In this document: one piece after another, positions 57,146 through 64,000 of the stretch
Layout: each line of letters starts with the position of its first letter
Position numbering within the stretch: position 1 is the stretch's first letter
Assembly: GCF_017877055.1 (NCBI RefSeq)
Contig: NZ_JAGIPG010000001.1
Coordinates: 186,001-250,000 of the forward strand
DNA from: Neorhizobium galegae
GTDB taxonomy: Bacteria > Pseudomonadota > Alphaproteobacteria > Rhizobiales > Rhizobiaceae
Direction: 5' to 3'
DNA: 64,000 nucleotides
Made by a program: the position numbers and the translations under genes
The notes under the pieces: model-generated
The model's database searches: none
Told to the model about the DNA's origin: nothing
Seen by the model: only the letters and a program-made list of their open reading frames with translations

Positions 57146-57826
57146 TCAGTAACTGCCGCGCGCCATGCAGACGGCGGGGATCGTTTTGACGATGATGGCG
57201 ACATCACCGATGAGCGACCAGTTCTGGACGTATTGGGTGTCGAATGCGATACGGCTGTCATAGGAAACGTCATTGCGGCCGCTGATCTGCCAAAGGCCGG
57301 TCAGGCCCGGGCGCGTGCTCAGGTAGTAGGCCGCAAAGCTGTCATAGAGGTTCAGTTCCTCGTCGACCACAGGGCGGGGGCCGACAACGCTCATGTCACC
57401 CCGCAGAATGTTGAGAAGCTGCGGGAGCTCGTCGAGGCTGAGCTTGCGCAGCACGGTGCCGACCACCGTCACGCGGGGGTCGGCCTTGAGTTTGCGCGTC
57501 GCTCGCCATTCCTCCGCGGCCTGCGGGTCGGCTTTCAGGTGGTTCCGCAGGACTTCGTCGCCATTCACGGCCATCGTGCGGAACTTGAGGCATTTGAAGG
57601 TGCGGCCGTTATGGCCGATCCGAGGATGGCCATAGAGAATAGGGCCATGGTCTGTAAACTTCACCAACGCCGCGATCATCAGGAAGATGGGACTGAACAG
57701 GATGAGGGCTAGGGCGGCGGCGGTGATATCGAAGCTGCGTTTTACCAAGCCCCCTGTTGGGAGGTTCATGCGGGCTTGGTCTGACGTTGAGAACGGCGAA
57801 CCTGCCGAACGTGTCGCTGACTTCAT
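57146..57826 (-). CDS. exoY: Sugar-1-phosphate transferase ExoY
   Basis: A 226 aa short-form bacterial sugar transferase with one N-terminal membrane segment (about 30-56: FDITAAALALILFSPIFLMIAALV). Its motifs are CLKFRTMAV, KLSLDELPQLLNILRGDMSVVGPRPV and STRPGLTGLWQISGRND. In rhizobia ExoY transfers galactose-1-phosphate to the lipid carrier, the committing step of succinoglycan synthesis. It heads the minus-strand exoY-exoF-exoQ operon. An FNR/FixK-type site lies about 90 bp upstream and the ExoX regulator gene is divergent, so the step appears both transcriptionally and post-translationally controlled. Confidence 0.92.
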   Translation of the reverse strand: MKSATRSAGSPFSTSDQARMNLPTGGLVKRSFDITAAALALILFSPIFLMIAALVKFTDHGPILYGHPRIGHNGRTFKCLKFRTMAVNGDEVLRNHLKADPQAAEEWRATRKLKADPRVTVVGTVLRKLSLDELPQLLNILRGDMSVVGPRPVVDEELNLYDSFAAYYLSTRPGLTGLWQISGRNDVSYDSRIAFDTQYVQNWSLIGDVAIIVKTIPAVCMARGSY

Positions 57827-57915
57827 AGAGTGAACTCCACTTAGGTTTTGCGATAGTCGGTGCCATTACGGCGCGTCATTGAGCGTTAATGTGATAATAA
57901 GTCTGTGTTCGCAAT

Positions 57916-57929
57916 TTGATGAAGATCAA
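57916..57929. promoter_or_regulatory. FNR/FixK-type anaerobox upstream of exoY
   Basis: TTGAT-GAAG-ATCAA is an exact match to the TTGAT-N4-ATCAA consensus of FNR/FixK-family oxygen-responsive regulators. It lies about 90 bp from the exoY start. Both arms are perfect, and the site is in an intergenic region. Confidence 0.65.
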
Positions 57930-58019
57930 ACTTTTCCGCCAACCGCACCGGGCAGGAGGCTGGGGCCTATTCCCAACCCGCGATTGGGCGGGAACAACTT
58001 GGGGGATATACGCCGAAAG

Positions 58020-58035
58020 TACAGTCAATACTGTA
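58020..58035. promoter_or_regulatory. Perfect 16 bp palindrome in the exoX-exoY gap
   Basis: TACAGT-CAAT-ACTGTA is a perfect inverted repeat. Its inner AGTCAATA recurs at 58060-58067, 37 bp away. It may be an operator for a dimeric regulator; the protein is unknown. Confidence 0.4.
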
Positions 58036-58555
58036 GAAGGCGTGTAAAATAGGCCATGTAGTCAATATTGGCATCTTGGTTGAAACTTATCCCCGCATAC
58101 TCTCCTGTAGGCCTGCTAGTCATAAATCGCGCAGCTGCTTGGCGAGGGGGACCAAAGTAGCTTCCGTCTGGGACCAAAGGCCCACTCCTGTTGCGTCGCA
58201 ATACAATGCTGCAGCGCAACAATGGTTGGCGGGTTCGCGTGAGCTTTGTAACAAAAGTTGATCGGGTTTGACGGGAGTTGAGAGAACTGGCCACGGATTT
58301 CGTTCCAACCCAGTCGAATCCCGGCGAAAATGTGGCAAAACCGAGGCTTGAGGGCTTGTGGTACTGAGATAAAGATCGATCCATTGCCTGCAGTATTTAT
58401 CGGGAACCTCGAGGACCTTACGAAAGTTTCACCAATAGCTGGCACTATCGGGATCGGAAAACTTGAATCCTCTCCGCCAGACTCATATGGTTGTTTTATC
58501 GGGAGAGGAGCCTGAAAAGCCTAGAGCGGAACATTTATGTTCGGGAGGAAGGATC

Positions 58556-58852
58556 ATGTACGCGCCGCGCGTCTTTATCAGCATGACAGGGACTCTGCTC
58601 GTGTTCGCGGTGGCTGCGTACTTTATCACCGGGTCGCTCTATACGGCATTTATACAGACCCTGATCTGTGCTGTTCTGATCCAGGCGGGATATTTCGTCG
58701 CCATCCTCTATCTGGTCCGCCGTGAAAAGCAGTTGCGGGATGCCGGGATAACTTCGGACGCCGCTGCGGCGGCCAAGAGCTCAAAGGACGGCAGCCGGCG
58801 TGACGGGCTGCGTGCCGATCCCGCCCCGCACCTCCCGGCCAGCGATACCTGA
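58556..58852 (+). CDS. exoX: Exopolysaccharide production repressor ExoX
   Basis: A 98 aa protein, the length I recall for S. meliloti ExoX, with a strong GGGAGGAAGG before its ATG at 58556. Two membrane helices fill residues about 5-55 (VFISMTGTLLVFAVAAYFITG and FIQTLICAVLIQAGYFVAILYLV), followed by a charged cytoplasmic tail. ExoX/SyrA-type proteins are small inner-membrane regulators that lower succinoglycan production; the ExoX to ExoY ratio is what matters in S. meliloti. It is encoded divergently from exoY and followed on the same strand by exoU. Confidence 0.88.
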   Translation: MYAPRVFISMTGTLLVFAVAAYFITGSLYTAFIQTLICAVLIQAGYFVAILYLVRREKQLRDAGITSDAAAAAKSSKDGSRRDGLRADPAPHLPASDT

Positions 58853-58939
58853 ACGAAATCGCGCTTTTTTCTGCCAGTTTCACACGAGGGCCATTTTCCT
58901 GAGCCCATAGTTGCGTGGCGATGCAACATGGAGTGGGCT

Positions 58940-59944
58940 ATGGCGGAAAACGCTTCTCAGACGATCTGCGTCATCATCGCGGTCAGGAATGGCGCGGAAA
59001 CCATTGGAATTGCGATCCAATCTGCCTTGAATGAGGAGCGCGTCAGCGAGGTCGTGGTTGTCGATGACGGATCGACCGACGGCACCGCCGATGTCGCGCG
59101 TGATGCCGATGACAGGTCGGGACGACTGACGGTTGTTTCGTTCGAAAAGAATCGCGGCCCCTCCGCAGCCCGCAATCACGCGATCGCCATATCGAACGCG
59201 CCGCTGATCGGTATCCTCGATGCCGACGACTTCTTCTTCCCCGGCCGGTTCGCGCCGATGCTGGAGGAGGAGGGCTGGGACCTCATCGCCGACAATATCG
59301 CCTTCATCTACGAACCGAGCGAATTCCTCCGTCCGGAACGCTTCGAGACCCGGGCGCGGACGATATCGCTTGAGGAATTCGTGGAAGGAAACATCTCCAA
59401 GCGCGGTATCAAACGCGGTGAGACGGGTTTCCTGAAGCCGGTGATGCGCCGGGCGTTCCTCGACGCCCACGGCCTTCGTTATAACGAGAACATGCGTTTC
59501 GGCGAGGATTACGATTTCTACGCCCGGGCGCTTGCCAAGGGCGCACGCTACAAGGTGATCGAGCATTGCGGTTATGGCGCGCTCGTGCGCCAGGATTCAC
59601 TGAGCGGCCGGCACCGTACCGACGACCTGCGCAAATTCTACGAGGCGGACGACGCGATGCTTGCCGATCCGGCGCTCAGCGAGGAGGAGAGGGCGGTGAT
59701 CGTCCGGCATCGCGACCATACGCGCGACCGCTACGAGCTGCGTGCCTTCCTCGACGTCAAGTCGCAGGCAGGGAATGGCGCGGCCATCCGACACCTGCTC
59801 TCCCGCCCGCAGGTCCTGCCGGCGGTTGCGACGGGCATCTTCCTCGACAAGCTCGATCTCCTGCGGGTGAGGTCGTCCAAGCCGCCGGCGCAGCCGGCCG
59901 GCATGCGCTATCTTCTGCCCGGCATACCCGCCGTTCAGAAATAA
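58940..59944 (+). CDS. exoU: Succinoglycan glucosyltransferase ExoU (GT2)
   Basis: The ATG at 58940 has GGAG 6 nt upstream; an ATG at 58928 is also in frame. The product is 334 aa. It has a GT-A fold of family 2: ICVIIAVRNGAETIGIAIQSAL, VVVVDDGSTDGT, GPSAARNHAI and GILDADDFFFPGRF (metal-binding DxD), with GEDYDFYARAL further on. Position between exoX and exoV matches exoU, whose product adds a late glucose of the succinoglycan side chain. Its end overlaps the convergent exoV gene by 10 nt. Confidence 0.87.
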   Translation: MAENASQTICVIIAVRNGAETIGIAIQSALNEERVSEVVVVDDGSTDGTADVARDADDRSGRLTVVSFEKNRGPSAARNHAIAISNAPLIGILDADDFFFPGRFAPMLEEEGWDLIADNIAFIYEPSEFLRPERFETRARTISLEEFVEGNISKRGIKRGETGFLKPVMRRAFLDAHGLRYNENMRFGEDYDFYARALAKGARYKVIEHCGYGALVRQDSLSGRHRTDDLRKFYEADDAMLADPALSEEERAVIVRHRDHTRDRYELRAFLDVKSQAGNGAAIRHLLSRPQVLPAVATGIFLDKLDLLRVRSSKPPAQPAGMRYLLPGIPAVQK

Positions 59945-60876
59945 TCGCTGCGTATTTCTTCCAGCATCGTCCGGAATCGCTCCTTGCGCTCGTCCAGAAC
60001 CTCGATCGGGCTGAGCCGCGGCTCCGCGCGGCTTGCCTGCCAGAGCGCCAGCACGGACGGAGCTGCAAGCAACTGCTTTGCCATGCCGCGAAGGCCTGTC
60101 CGCGAGGGCGTCCGGGTAATGACCTCGCCGCTGTGCGGCTCCGGCACCGCCTCATGCGCGGGTTGCTGGCCGTCGAAGCTGATGCCCCAGAAGCGCGAGC
60201 GCTTGGCCACCGCTTCTGCGCGGGTGGAGACCGGCACATAACGCGGTTCGTATGTCGTCCCCACCGATGCGGCCCAGTCGTTCCACTTGAAATTGTTGAT
60301 GGAACGGGAGCTGCTGACGGCGACCCACGGCACCCGGAAGGCATCCGCCAGGATTGCGCCATGCATCGATTCGGCGATGATCAGCTCCGACTGGGCGATA
60401 TGGCGAATGACCGATTTCGCCTCGCCGCGCGGATCGAGATAGGTAAGGCCGACGGGCTCGCAGACAGCGTTCCACATGCCGAACTCGGCCGATTCCCAAT
60501 GTGGAATGAAGGTCTTCCTGTGGATTTTCGGCAGGTTCCGAAATTCCGGCATGTCGGCGATCATCACCGCGGGGTCGGTGATCGCCTTGTCGGCCGAAAT
60601 GCCGAGCTTGGCGGCCGTCAGCGGCCCGCGGACCGCCCGCACGTCCCATTCCGCCGCGTCGGCGACATCAGGCGGCGTGCCATAACCGTAGCCGCTGCCG
60701 ATGACCAGCTTCTTCTGGCCTGCAGGCAGCAGGACCGGATTGAGGACCGTGCCGACGCCGACCAGCAGGACTTCAGGGTGGACATCGCGAAAACCGGGAA
60801 GCAGCGCGTCCCAAAGCCAGAGATTGAGGTCGTCGCCGAAATTGCCGTGATGCGATTCCCAGTAGTACGCTTTCAT
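59935..60876 (-). CDS. exoV: Succinoglycan pyruvyl transferase ExoV
   Basis: A 313 aa member of the polysaccharide pyruvyl transferase family. Its motifs include SHHGNFGDDLNLWLWDALLP, the glycine-rich LVIGSGYGYG, RGPLTAAKLG, TDPAVMI and IAQSELIIAESMHGAILADAFRVPW. In the succinoglycan pathway ExoV adds the ketal-linked pyruvate to the terminal glucose using phosphoenolpyruvate. It is downstream of exoW on the same strand (44 nt gap), corresponding to the exoTWV operon of S. meliloti but without exoT here. Confidence 0.92.
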   Translation of the reverse strand: MKAYYWESHHGNFGDDLNLWLWDALLPGFRDVHPEVLLVGVGTVLNPVLLPAGQKKLVIGSGYGYGTPPDVADAAEWDVRAVRGPLTAAKLGISADKAITDPAVMIADMPEFRNLPKIHRKTFIPHWESAEFGMWNAVCEPVGLTYLDPRGEAKSVIRHIAQSELIIAESMHGAILADAFRVPWVAVSSSRSINNFKWNDWAASVGTTYEPRYVPVSTRAEAVAKRSRFWGISFDGQQPAHEAVPEPHSGEVITRTPSRTGLRGMAKQLLAAPSVLALWQASRAEPRLSPIEVLDERKERFRTMLEEIRSDYF

Positions 60877-60920
60877 GCGGGCCTCCGTGGGATGATGAAT
60901 TTAAAAGGAAACGCAGCCAT

Positions 60921-61889
60921 TTAACGTGCGTTGCGGCCGAGTTTTCCGGCCCCGAGTTCGAATGCTGCCCGAATCAGCGCGGGATCGCGCATCACCCAGC
61001 GGGCGAGCAGGCCGAGGTCCGGCGCCTGGCGGCGTTTCACCCGTCCGGCCTGGCTCCAGAGTGCCTGCCGCCGGGCGGTGTCTTTGTAGGATGCGATCGA
61101 GGCGACGTCGCCGGGGCGCGAACGGAAACGTTCCTCCAGCGTATCGAGCGCCACCCAGGTGTTGAACTGCTGTCGCAGGAACTGCGGCGAGCGATTGTCG
61201 ATGCTGTGGAAGATGTTGAGGCCCATGCCGCGGACCGCCCCCTCTTCGTCGCACAGCAGGGTTCGCTTCGATTTCAGGATGCAGTCGACGAAGAACAGCA
61301 CGTCTTCGGCCGCCAGCCGTAGCGAGGGTTCGAAACGGACCGTTTCGAAGACCGGCCGGGCAATGACCATGCAGGAGAGATGCAGGAAGCTCCAGTTCTT
61401 CAGCATGACGCTTGCGAGATCCGGCATTTCGATCAGGAGCGGGCTTTCAGAAAGCCGCGTACCGCCTTCCGTCTGTTCGAGTTCGGCCATGCCGAAGTGG
61501 TAATAGAACTCGTCGCTCGCCTGCATCGAGGCCCAGTAGCACTCGGCATCAAAGCGGCTCATGCTCTCAAAGGCATTCTTCAGATGATCCGGCAGCCAGA
61601 CGTCGTCCGAATCGAGAAGCGCTGCGTAACGGGTGGCGGCGGGTATGTTGTCGAGGCCGGTATTGCGTGCGGCACCCGGCCCGCCGTTCTGCCGGCGGAT
61701 CATGCGGATGCGGGATCTCCAGGCATCTTCAATACCTTGAAGCTCCATATATGCGGATAGGGGTGACTCATCGTCGACAATGACGATATCGAAGTCCTGA
61801 TAGGTCTGATCGAAAATCGATTTCAGTGCGCGGCGGAGTATGCCGGCTTCCTTTTGGAAAAATGGGATAACAACCGTGAACGTCGCCAT
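60921..61889 (-). CDS. exoW: Succinoglycan glucosyltransferase ExoW (GT2)
   Basis: A 322 aa family-2 glycosyltransferase: FTVVIPFFQKEAGILRRALKSIFDQTYQDFDIVIVDDESP, NGGPGAARNTGLDNI and YAALLDSDDVWLPDHL (metal-binding DSDD). The C-terminal half is helical (LRLAAEDVLFFVDCI). Size, family and place before exoV match ExoW, which adds a glucose of the side chain. It is the first gene of the minus-strand exoW-exoV pair; exoT, which precedes it in S. meliloti, is missing. Confidence 0.87.
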   Translation of the reverse strand: MATFTVVIPFFQKEAGILRRALKSIFDQTYQDFDIVIVDDESPLSAYMELQGIEDAWRSRIRMIRRQNGGPGAARNTGLDNIPAATRYAALLDSDDVWLPDHLKNAFESMSRFDAECYWASMQASDEFYYHFGMAELEQTEGGTRLSESPLLIEMPDLASVMLKNWSFLHLSCMVIARPVFETVRFEPSLRLAAEDVLFFVDCILKSKRTLLCDEEGAVRGMGLNIFHSIDNRSPQFLRQQFNTWVALDTLEERFRSRPGDVASIASYKDTARRQALWSQAGRVKRRQAPDLGLLARWVMRDPALIRAAFELGAGKLGRNAR

Positions 61890-62727
61890 GTTTTAGCCCC
61901 TGCCTCTTCAAAGAATTACAAGCCTCTGACGTTTGTCGGGCTCCGGGTTGACGGCAGTTTGCTGCCGTATCGAACGACCTCCCGTAGCAGGATTTGACCA
62001 TATGGCTCCCGCCAAGGCGTGAAGGCGATCACAACCGACGTCGGTGGAGCGCGCTATCAAAGACCGTTACATTCGGGCCGAAATTTGTCACGGGCTTCAA
62101 TCTGGCAAGTCCGTCGGCCTCGGAAGATCCAGGATCGGTCCCCCTGGTGCCCACCCGGCGCTGTTTTCGGCGACGATCGACAGGTCGGCTTGCCTATCTT
62201 TGCGGCGCAGTTAACGAACCGTTATTCTCGAGGCAATAAGGGGCGGTGCAGCCGGGGCGATCCTTTCAACCGCCGCTTTTTTACTGATCGAGCGCGCGTT
62301 TCGCAGACGATCTTGGCGTTCGTCCATCGCCGGAGATGGGGACGACGCGACCGCTGTCGTTTTCGCCTGATCGTGTCGCATATTTGCCCAGATTCTGCCA
62401 CATTGTGTGCCGCCTACCAGCCATTGAGGTACATGGATACGAAAGGGCTAGCCGTTTCGGCCTATTGCAAAAAGATTTTTTTGTGCTGTTGCGGTGCAAC
62501 ATTCCGAGCCCTTCATTGAGGCCTGAGCCCTTGAAAACCATAAGTCCAGGGAGCCGTACCGGGTTCCCGGACAGGAGCCTCATCGAGCGCGAGTATTTTC
62601 GTGCAGGTTGCTTTTTTGCTGCGCCGCCACATTTTGTGCCAAACTCGGCCCGATCCTTTTTGCGTGACTGCGGGCTCAAGTCTGCTCTGATTGAAATGGT
62701 GGTGACGGGAGGCACCGCCCAAAAAGG
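61890..62727. other. Noncoding gap between exoW and exoH
   Basis: 838 bp with several long open frames on both strands, none with a recognisable domain, a good ribosome site or a plausible start. In S. meliloti exoT and exoI lie here; no trace of a flippase-like hydrophobic protein is seen. The stretch should contain divergent promoters for exoW and exoH. A terminator-like hairpin at 62242-62282 has no gene ahead of it on its strand. Confidence 0.5.
62242..62282 (+). terminator. Orphan terminator-like hairpin (possible small RNA end)
   Basis: GGCGGT pairs with ACCGCC across a 21 nt loop, followed by gcttttttac. On the plus strand no coding gene lies before it back to 61890, so it may end an untranslated RNA or a leader transcript. 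Confidence 0.4.
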
Positions 62728-63885
62728 GTGACTCGTTTGACTGTCGATCCAAACATATCCTCCCGTATCAATCTGATGCGTATCCTGCTGATCTCCGGCA
62801 TACTCTTCGTCCACGTGCCGCACGATCCCGCGACCAGCCCCTTCCTGGGGCTGAATGGTCTGTTCGATTGGCTCAGGGTTTTCCTCGGGGATAGCCTGTT
62901 TCGTATCGGCGTGCCGTGCCTCAGCGCGATTTCCGGCTACCTGCTGTTCCAGCGTGGCTGGGAGACGTTCGACTATGCCAAGACGCTTCGCTCCAAGGCG
63001 AGGACGGTCCTGGTGCCTTTCCTATTGTGGAACCTCGGCCTGCTTGGGGCCGTGCTCGTCGTCCAACCCATGGAAATTAGTATTGGGTATTTCCCTGATC
63101 TCTGGAACCTTTCGACGCGGGAACTCTTGAGCAATGCACTGGCCACGGAAGGGTTGCCGATCAATATTCCTCTCTACTTTCTGCGCGACCTGATCGTCTG
63201 CATCATCCTGTCGCCGATCCTTGCCATGTCGGTGCGGCGGTTTCCGGCAGCGACCCTTGGCGTGCTGTTCCTGCTGGCGATCACTCCGGGGTTGACGCTC
63301 GTCATCGTGCTGAAGAAATCGATCCTGTTCAGCTTCACCCTCGGCATCTTCCTGGCGCTCCACCGGGTGGACCTCAAGGTTGCGGACCGGTATGCGGGGT
63401 TGGGTACGGCAGCGATGCTCGCCGCCGCCGTACTGCTGTCCATCGGCCTCTACTGGACCGGCCCGGATTTCCCCTGGCCTCTCGACATGGCGCGCAGTGC
63501 GCTTTCGATTGTCGGCGCCGGCGGATTCTGGCTGATGTCGGCGATCGTCATCCGTTCCTGGGCCGGCCAGCGGCTTGCCGCCACCGGAAGCCTGAGCTTC
63601 TGGATGTTCTGCGCCCATTACCCGCTGCTCGTCCTGATGTGGATGGTGTGGAACCGGGTGGCAGGCGATGCCCTTTATCCCGTCTTCTACGTGGCCGCTG
63701 TCGTCGGAAGCTTCCTCATTCTTTTTATCAGCAACCGCCTCGTCTCGCGCAGAATGCGCGGTCTGTACGAAGTGTTGACGGGCAGCCGCGGTCGCAAGGC
63801 CAAGCTTTCGGCCGCCGCCAGGTCCCACTCACCCGCCGGGGCCAACCATCCCGGCGAACCCGTAATGACGCAACTGCATAGGTGA
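62728..63885 (+). CDS. exoH: Acyltransferase 3 family protein, succinoglycan succinyltransferase ExoH-like
   Basis: The longest frame starts at a GTG (62728, 385 aa); a TTG at 62737 has AAGGGTG upstream and may be the true start. The protein has about ten membrane helices and the acyltransferase-3 opening INLMRILLISGILFVHVPHD (catalytic His). This is followed by GVPCLSAISGYLLF, LVPFLLWNLGLLG and a late SFWMFCAHYPLLVL segment. Its place beside a secreted protein gene and the other exo genes matches exoH, which adds succinate to succinoglycan; ExoZ (acetyl) is the alternative. The polar tail after residue 345 is longer than a bare domain needs. Confidence 0.8.
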   Translation: MTRLTVDPNISSRINLMRILLISGILFVHVPHDPATSPFLGLNGLFDWLRVFLGDSLFRIGVPCLSAISGYLLFQRGWETFDYAKTLRSKARTVLVPFLLWNLGLLGAVLVVQPMEISIGYFPDLWNLSTRELLSNALATEGLPINIPLYFLRDLIVCIILSPILAMSVRRFPAATLGVLFLLAITPGLTLVIVLKKSILFSFTLGIFLALHRVDLKVADRYAGLGTAAMLAAAVLLSIGLYWTGPDFPWPLDMARSALSIVGAGGFWLMSAIVIRSWAGQRLAATGSLSFWMFCAHYPLLVLMWMVWNRVAGDALYPVFYVAAVVGSFLILFISNRLVSRRMRGLYEVLTGSRGRKAKLSAAARSHSPAGANHPGEPVMTQLHR

Positions 63886-63888
63886 AAC

Positions 63889-64000
63889 ATGACGGCCAAG
63901 GCCAGACAGATTCAACTAACCTGCCAGGTTATCATCGCTGCGGCGGTGTCTGGACTTCTCTCGCCCGCAGCATACGCCCAACAGGGTGCTGCGGGTCAGT
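63889..64000 (+). CDS. exoK: Secreted protein, probable succinoglycan glycanase ExoK, partial
   Basis: The ATG at 63889 is 3 nt after the exoH stop, and the frame stays open to the window end (37 codons). The visible part is a signal peptide (basic start MTAKARQIQ, hydrophobic core VIIAAAVSGLLSPAAYA, then QQGAAG). No catalytic part is in view. The exoK name rests on gene order: in S. meliloti exoK, a family-16 endo-glycanase, is next to exoH. Confidence 0.5.
   Translation, partial: MTAKARQIQLTCQVIIAAAVSGLLSPAAYAQQGAAGQ

Larger units (their letters stand above)
57827..58555. promoter_or_regulatory. exoY-exoX divergent regulatory region
   Basis: 729 bp without a believable gene (a 119-codon minus frame at 58025-58384 has no domain or ribosome site). 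It holds several inverted repeats: TTGAT-GAAG-ATCAA (57916-57929), CCCAA-N7-TTGGG (57972-57988), TACAGT-CAAT-ACTGTA (58020-58035), and AGTCAATA repeated at 58060. The length and density of sites fit a heavily regulated promoter pair. Confidence 0.6.

Noticed and set aside
58025-58384. 119-codon minus-strand frame in the exoX-exoY gap
   Set aside because: It spans several operator-like repeats, lacks a ribosome site and domain, and looks like chance in a regulatory region.
62019-62731. Overlapping open frames between exoW and exoH as possible exoT/exoI remnants
   Set aside because: The translations show neither the hydrophobic segments of a flippase nor a nuclease-like pattern, and starts are poor.

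Overview
The window looks like a chromosomal or megaplasmid segment of a Rhizobiaceae bacterium (Rhizobium, Neorhizobium, Agrobacterium or Sinorhizobium-like). The DNA is GC-rich with AT-rich promoter gaps. The right end carries a succinoglycan (exo) cluster in the order exoQ-exoF-exoY / exoX-exoU / exoV-exoW / exoH-(exoK), which is essentially the Sinorhizobium meliloti order. No tRNA, rRNA, CRISPR array, insertion sequence or phage gene was seen. Assignments come from reading motifs by eye; no database search was run.

Region 1 (1-28.4 kb) is a surface-polymer / natural-product island. It has a truncated polysaccharide-export gene at the left edge, a GT61 glycosyltransferase, a hexapeptide acyltransferase, and a translationally coupled trio of AMP-forming acyl ligase, acyl carrier protein and PLP-dependent decarboxylase. 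These are followed by a polyprenyl-phosphate sugar transferase, a GMC oxidoreductase and a membrane GT2 with a QxxRW motif. Next come a phosphopantetheinyl transferase coupled to an NRPS (formyltransferase / half condensation / adenylation split by a luciferase-like monooxygenase / PCP), a divergent one-module PKS (KS-AT-KR-DH-ACP-TE), a Wzx-type flippase and a LuxR-type regulator with a degenerate receiver. Two paralogous SGNH-like hydrolases lie near its two ends. Sugar-lipid initiation, glycosyltransfer, flipping and export genes beside an acyl/peptidyl-polyketide assembly line suggest a cell-surface glycoconjugate carrying an unusual acyl or amide group. That product is inferred, not shown.

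Region 2 (28.4-50 kb) encodes a giant (about 4,614 aa) repeat-rich RTX adhesin with a C-type-lectin-like domain and a type I secretion target end. The dedicated TolC / ABC ATPase / HlyD transporter follows. The transporter operon ends in a small ribbon-helix-helix plus PAS-like protein and faces a convergent LapG-like cysteine proteinase. An Ala-Ala-Gly near the adhesin N-terminus makes LapA/LapG-style regulated release plausible.

Region 3 (50-54.5 kb) has a lipoprotein with a periplasmic-binding fold, an aldo/keto reductase and a second GMC oxidoreductase. Region 4 (54.5-64 kb) is the exo cluster. The exoX-exoY gap contains a perfect TTGAT-N4-ATCAA (FNR/FixK-type) site about 90 bp upstream of exoY. 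exoT and exoI, found between exoW and exoH in S. meliloti, are replaced here by about 840 bp with no convincing gene.
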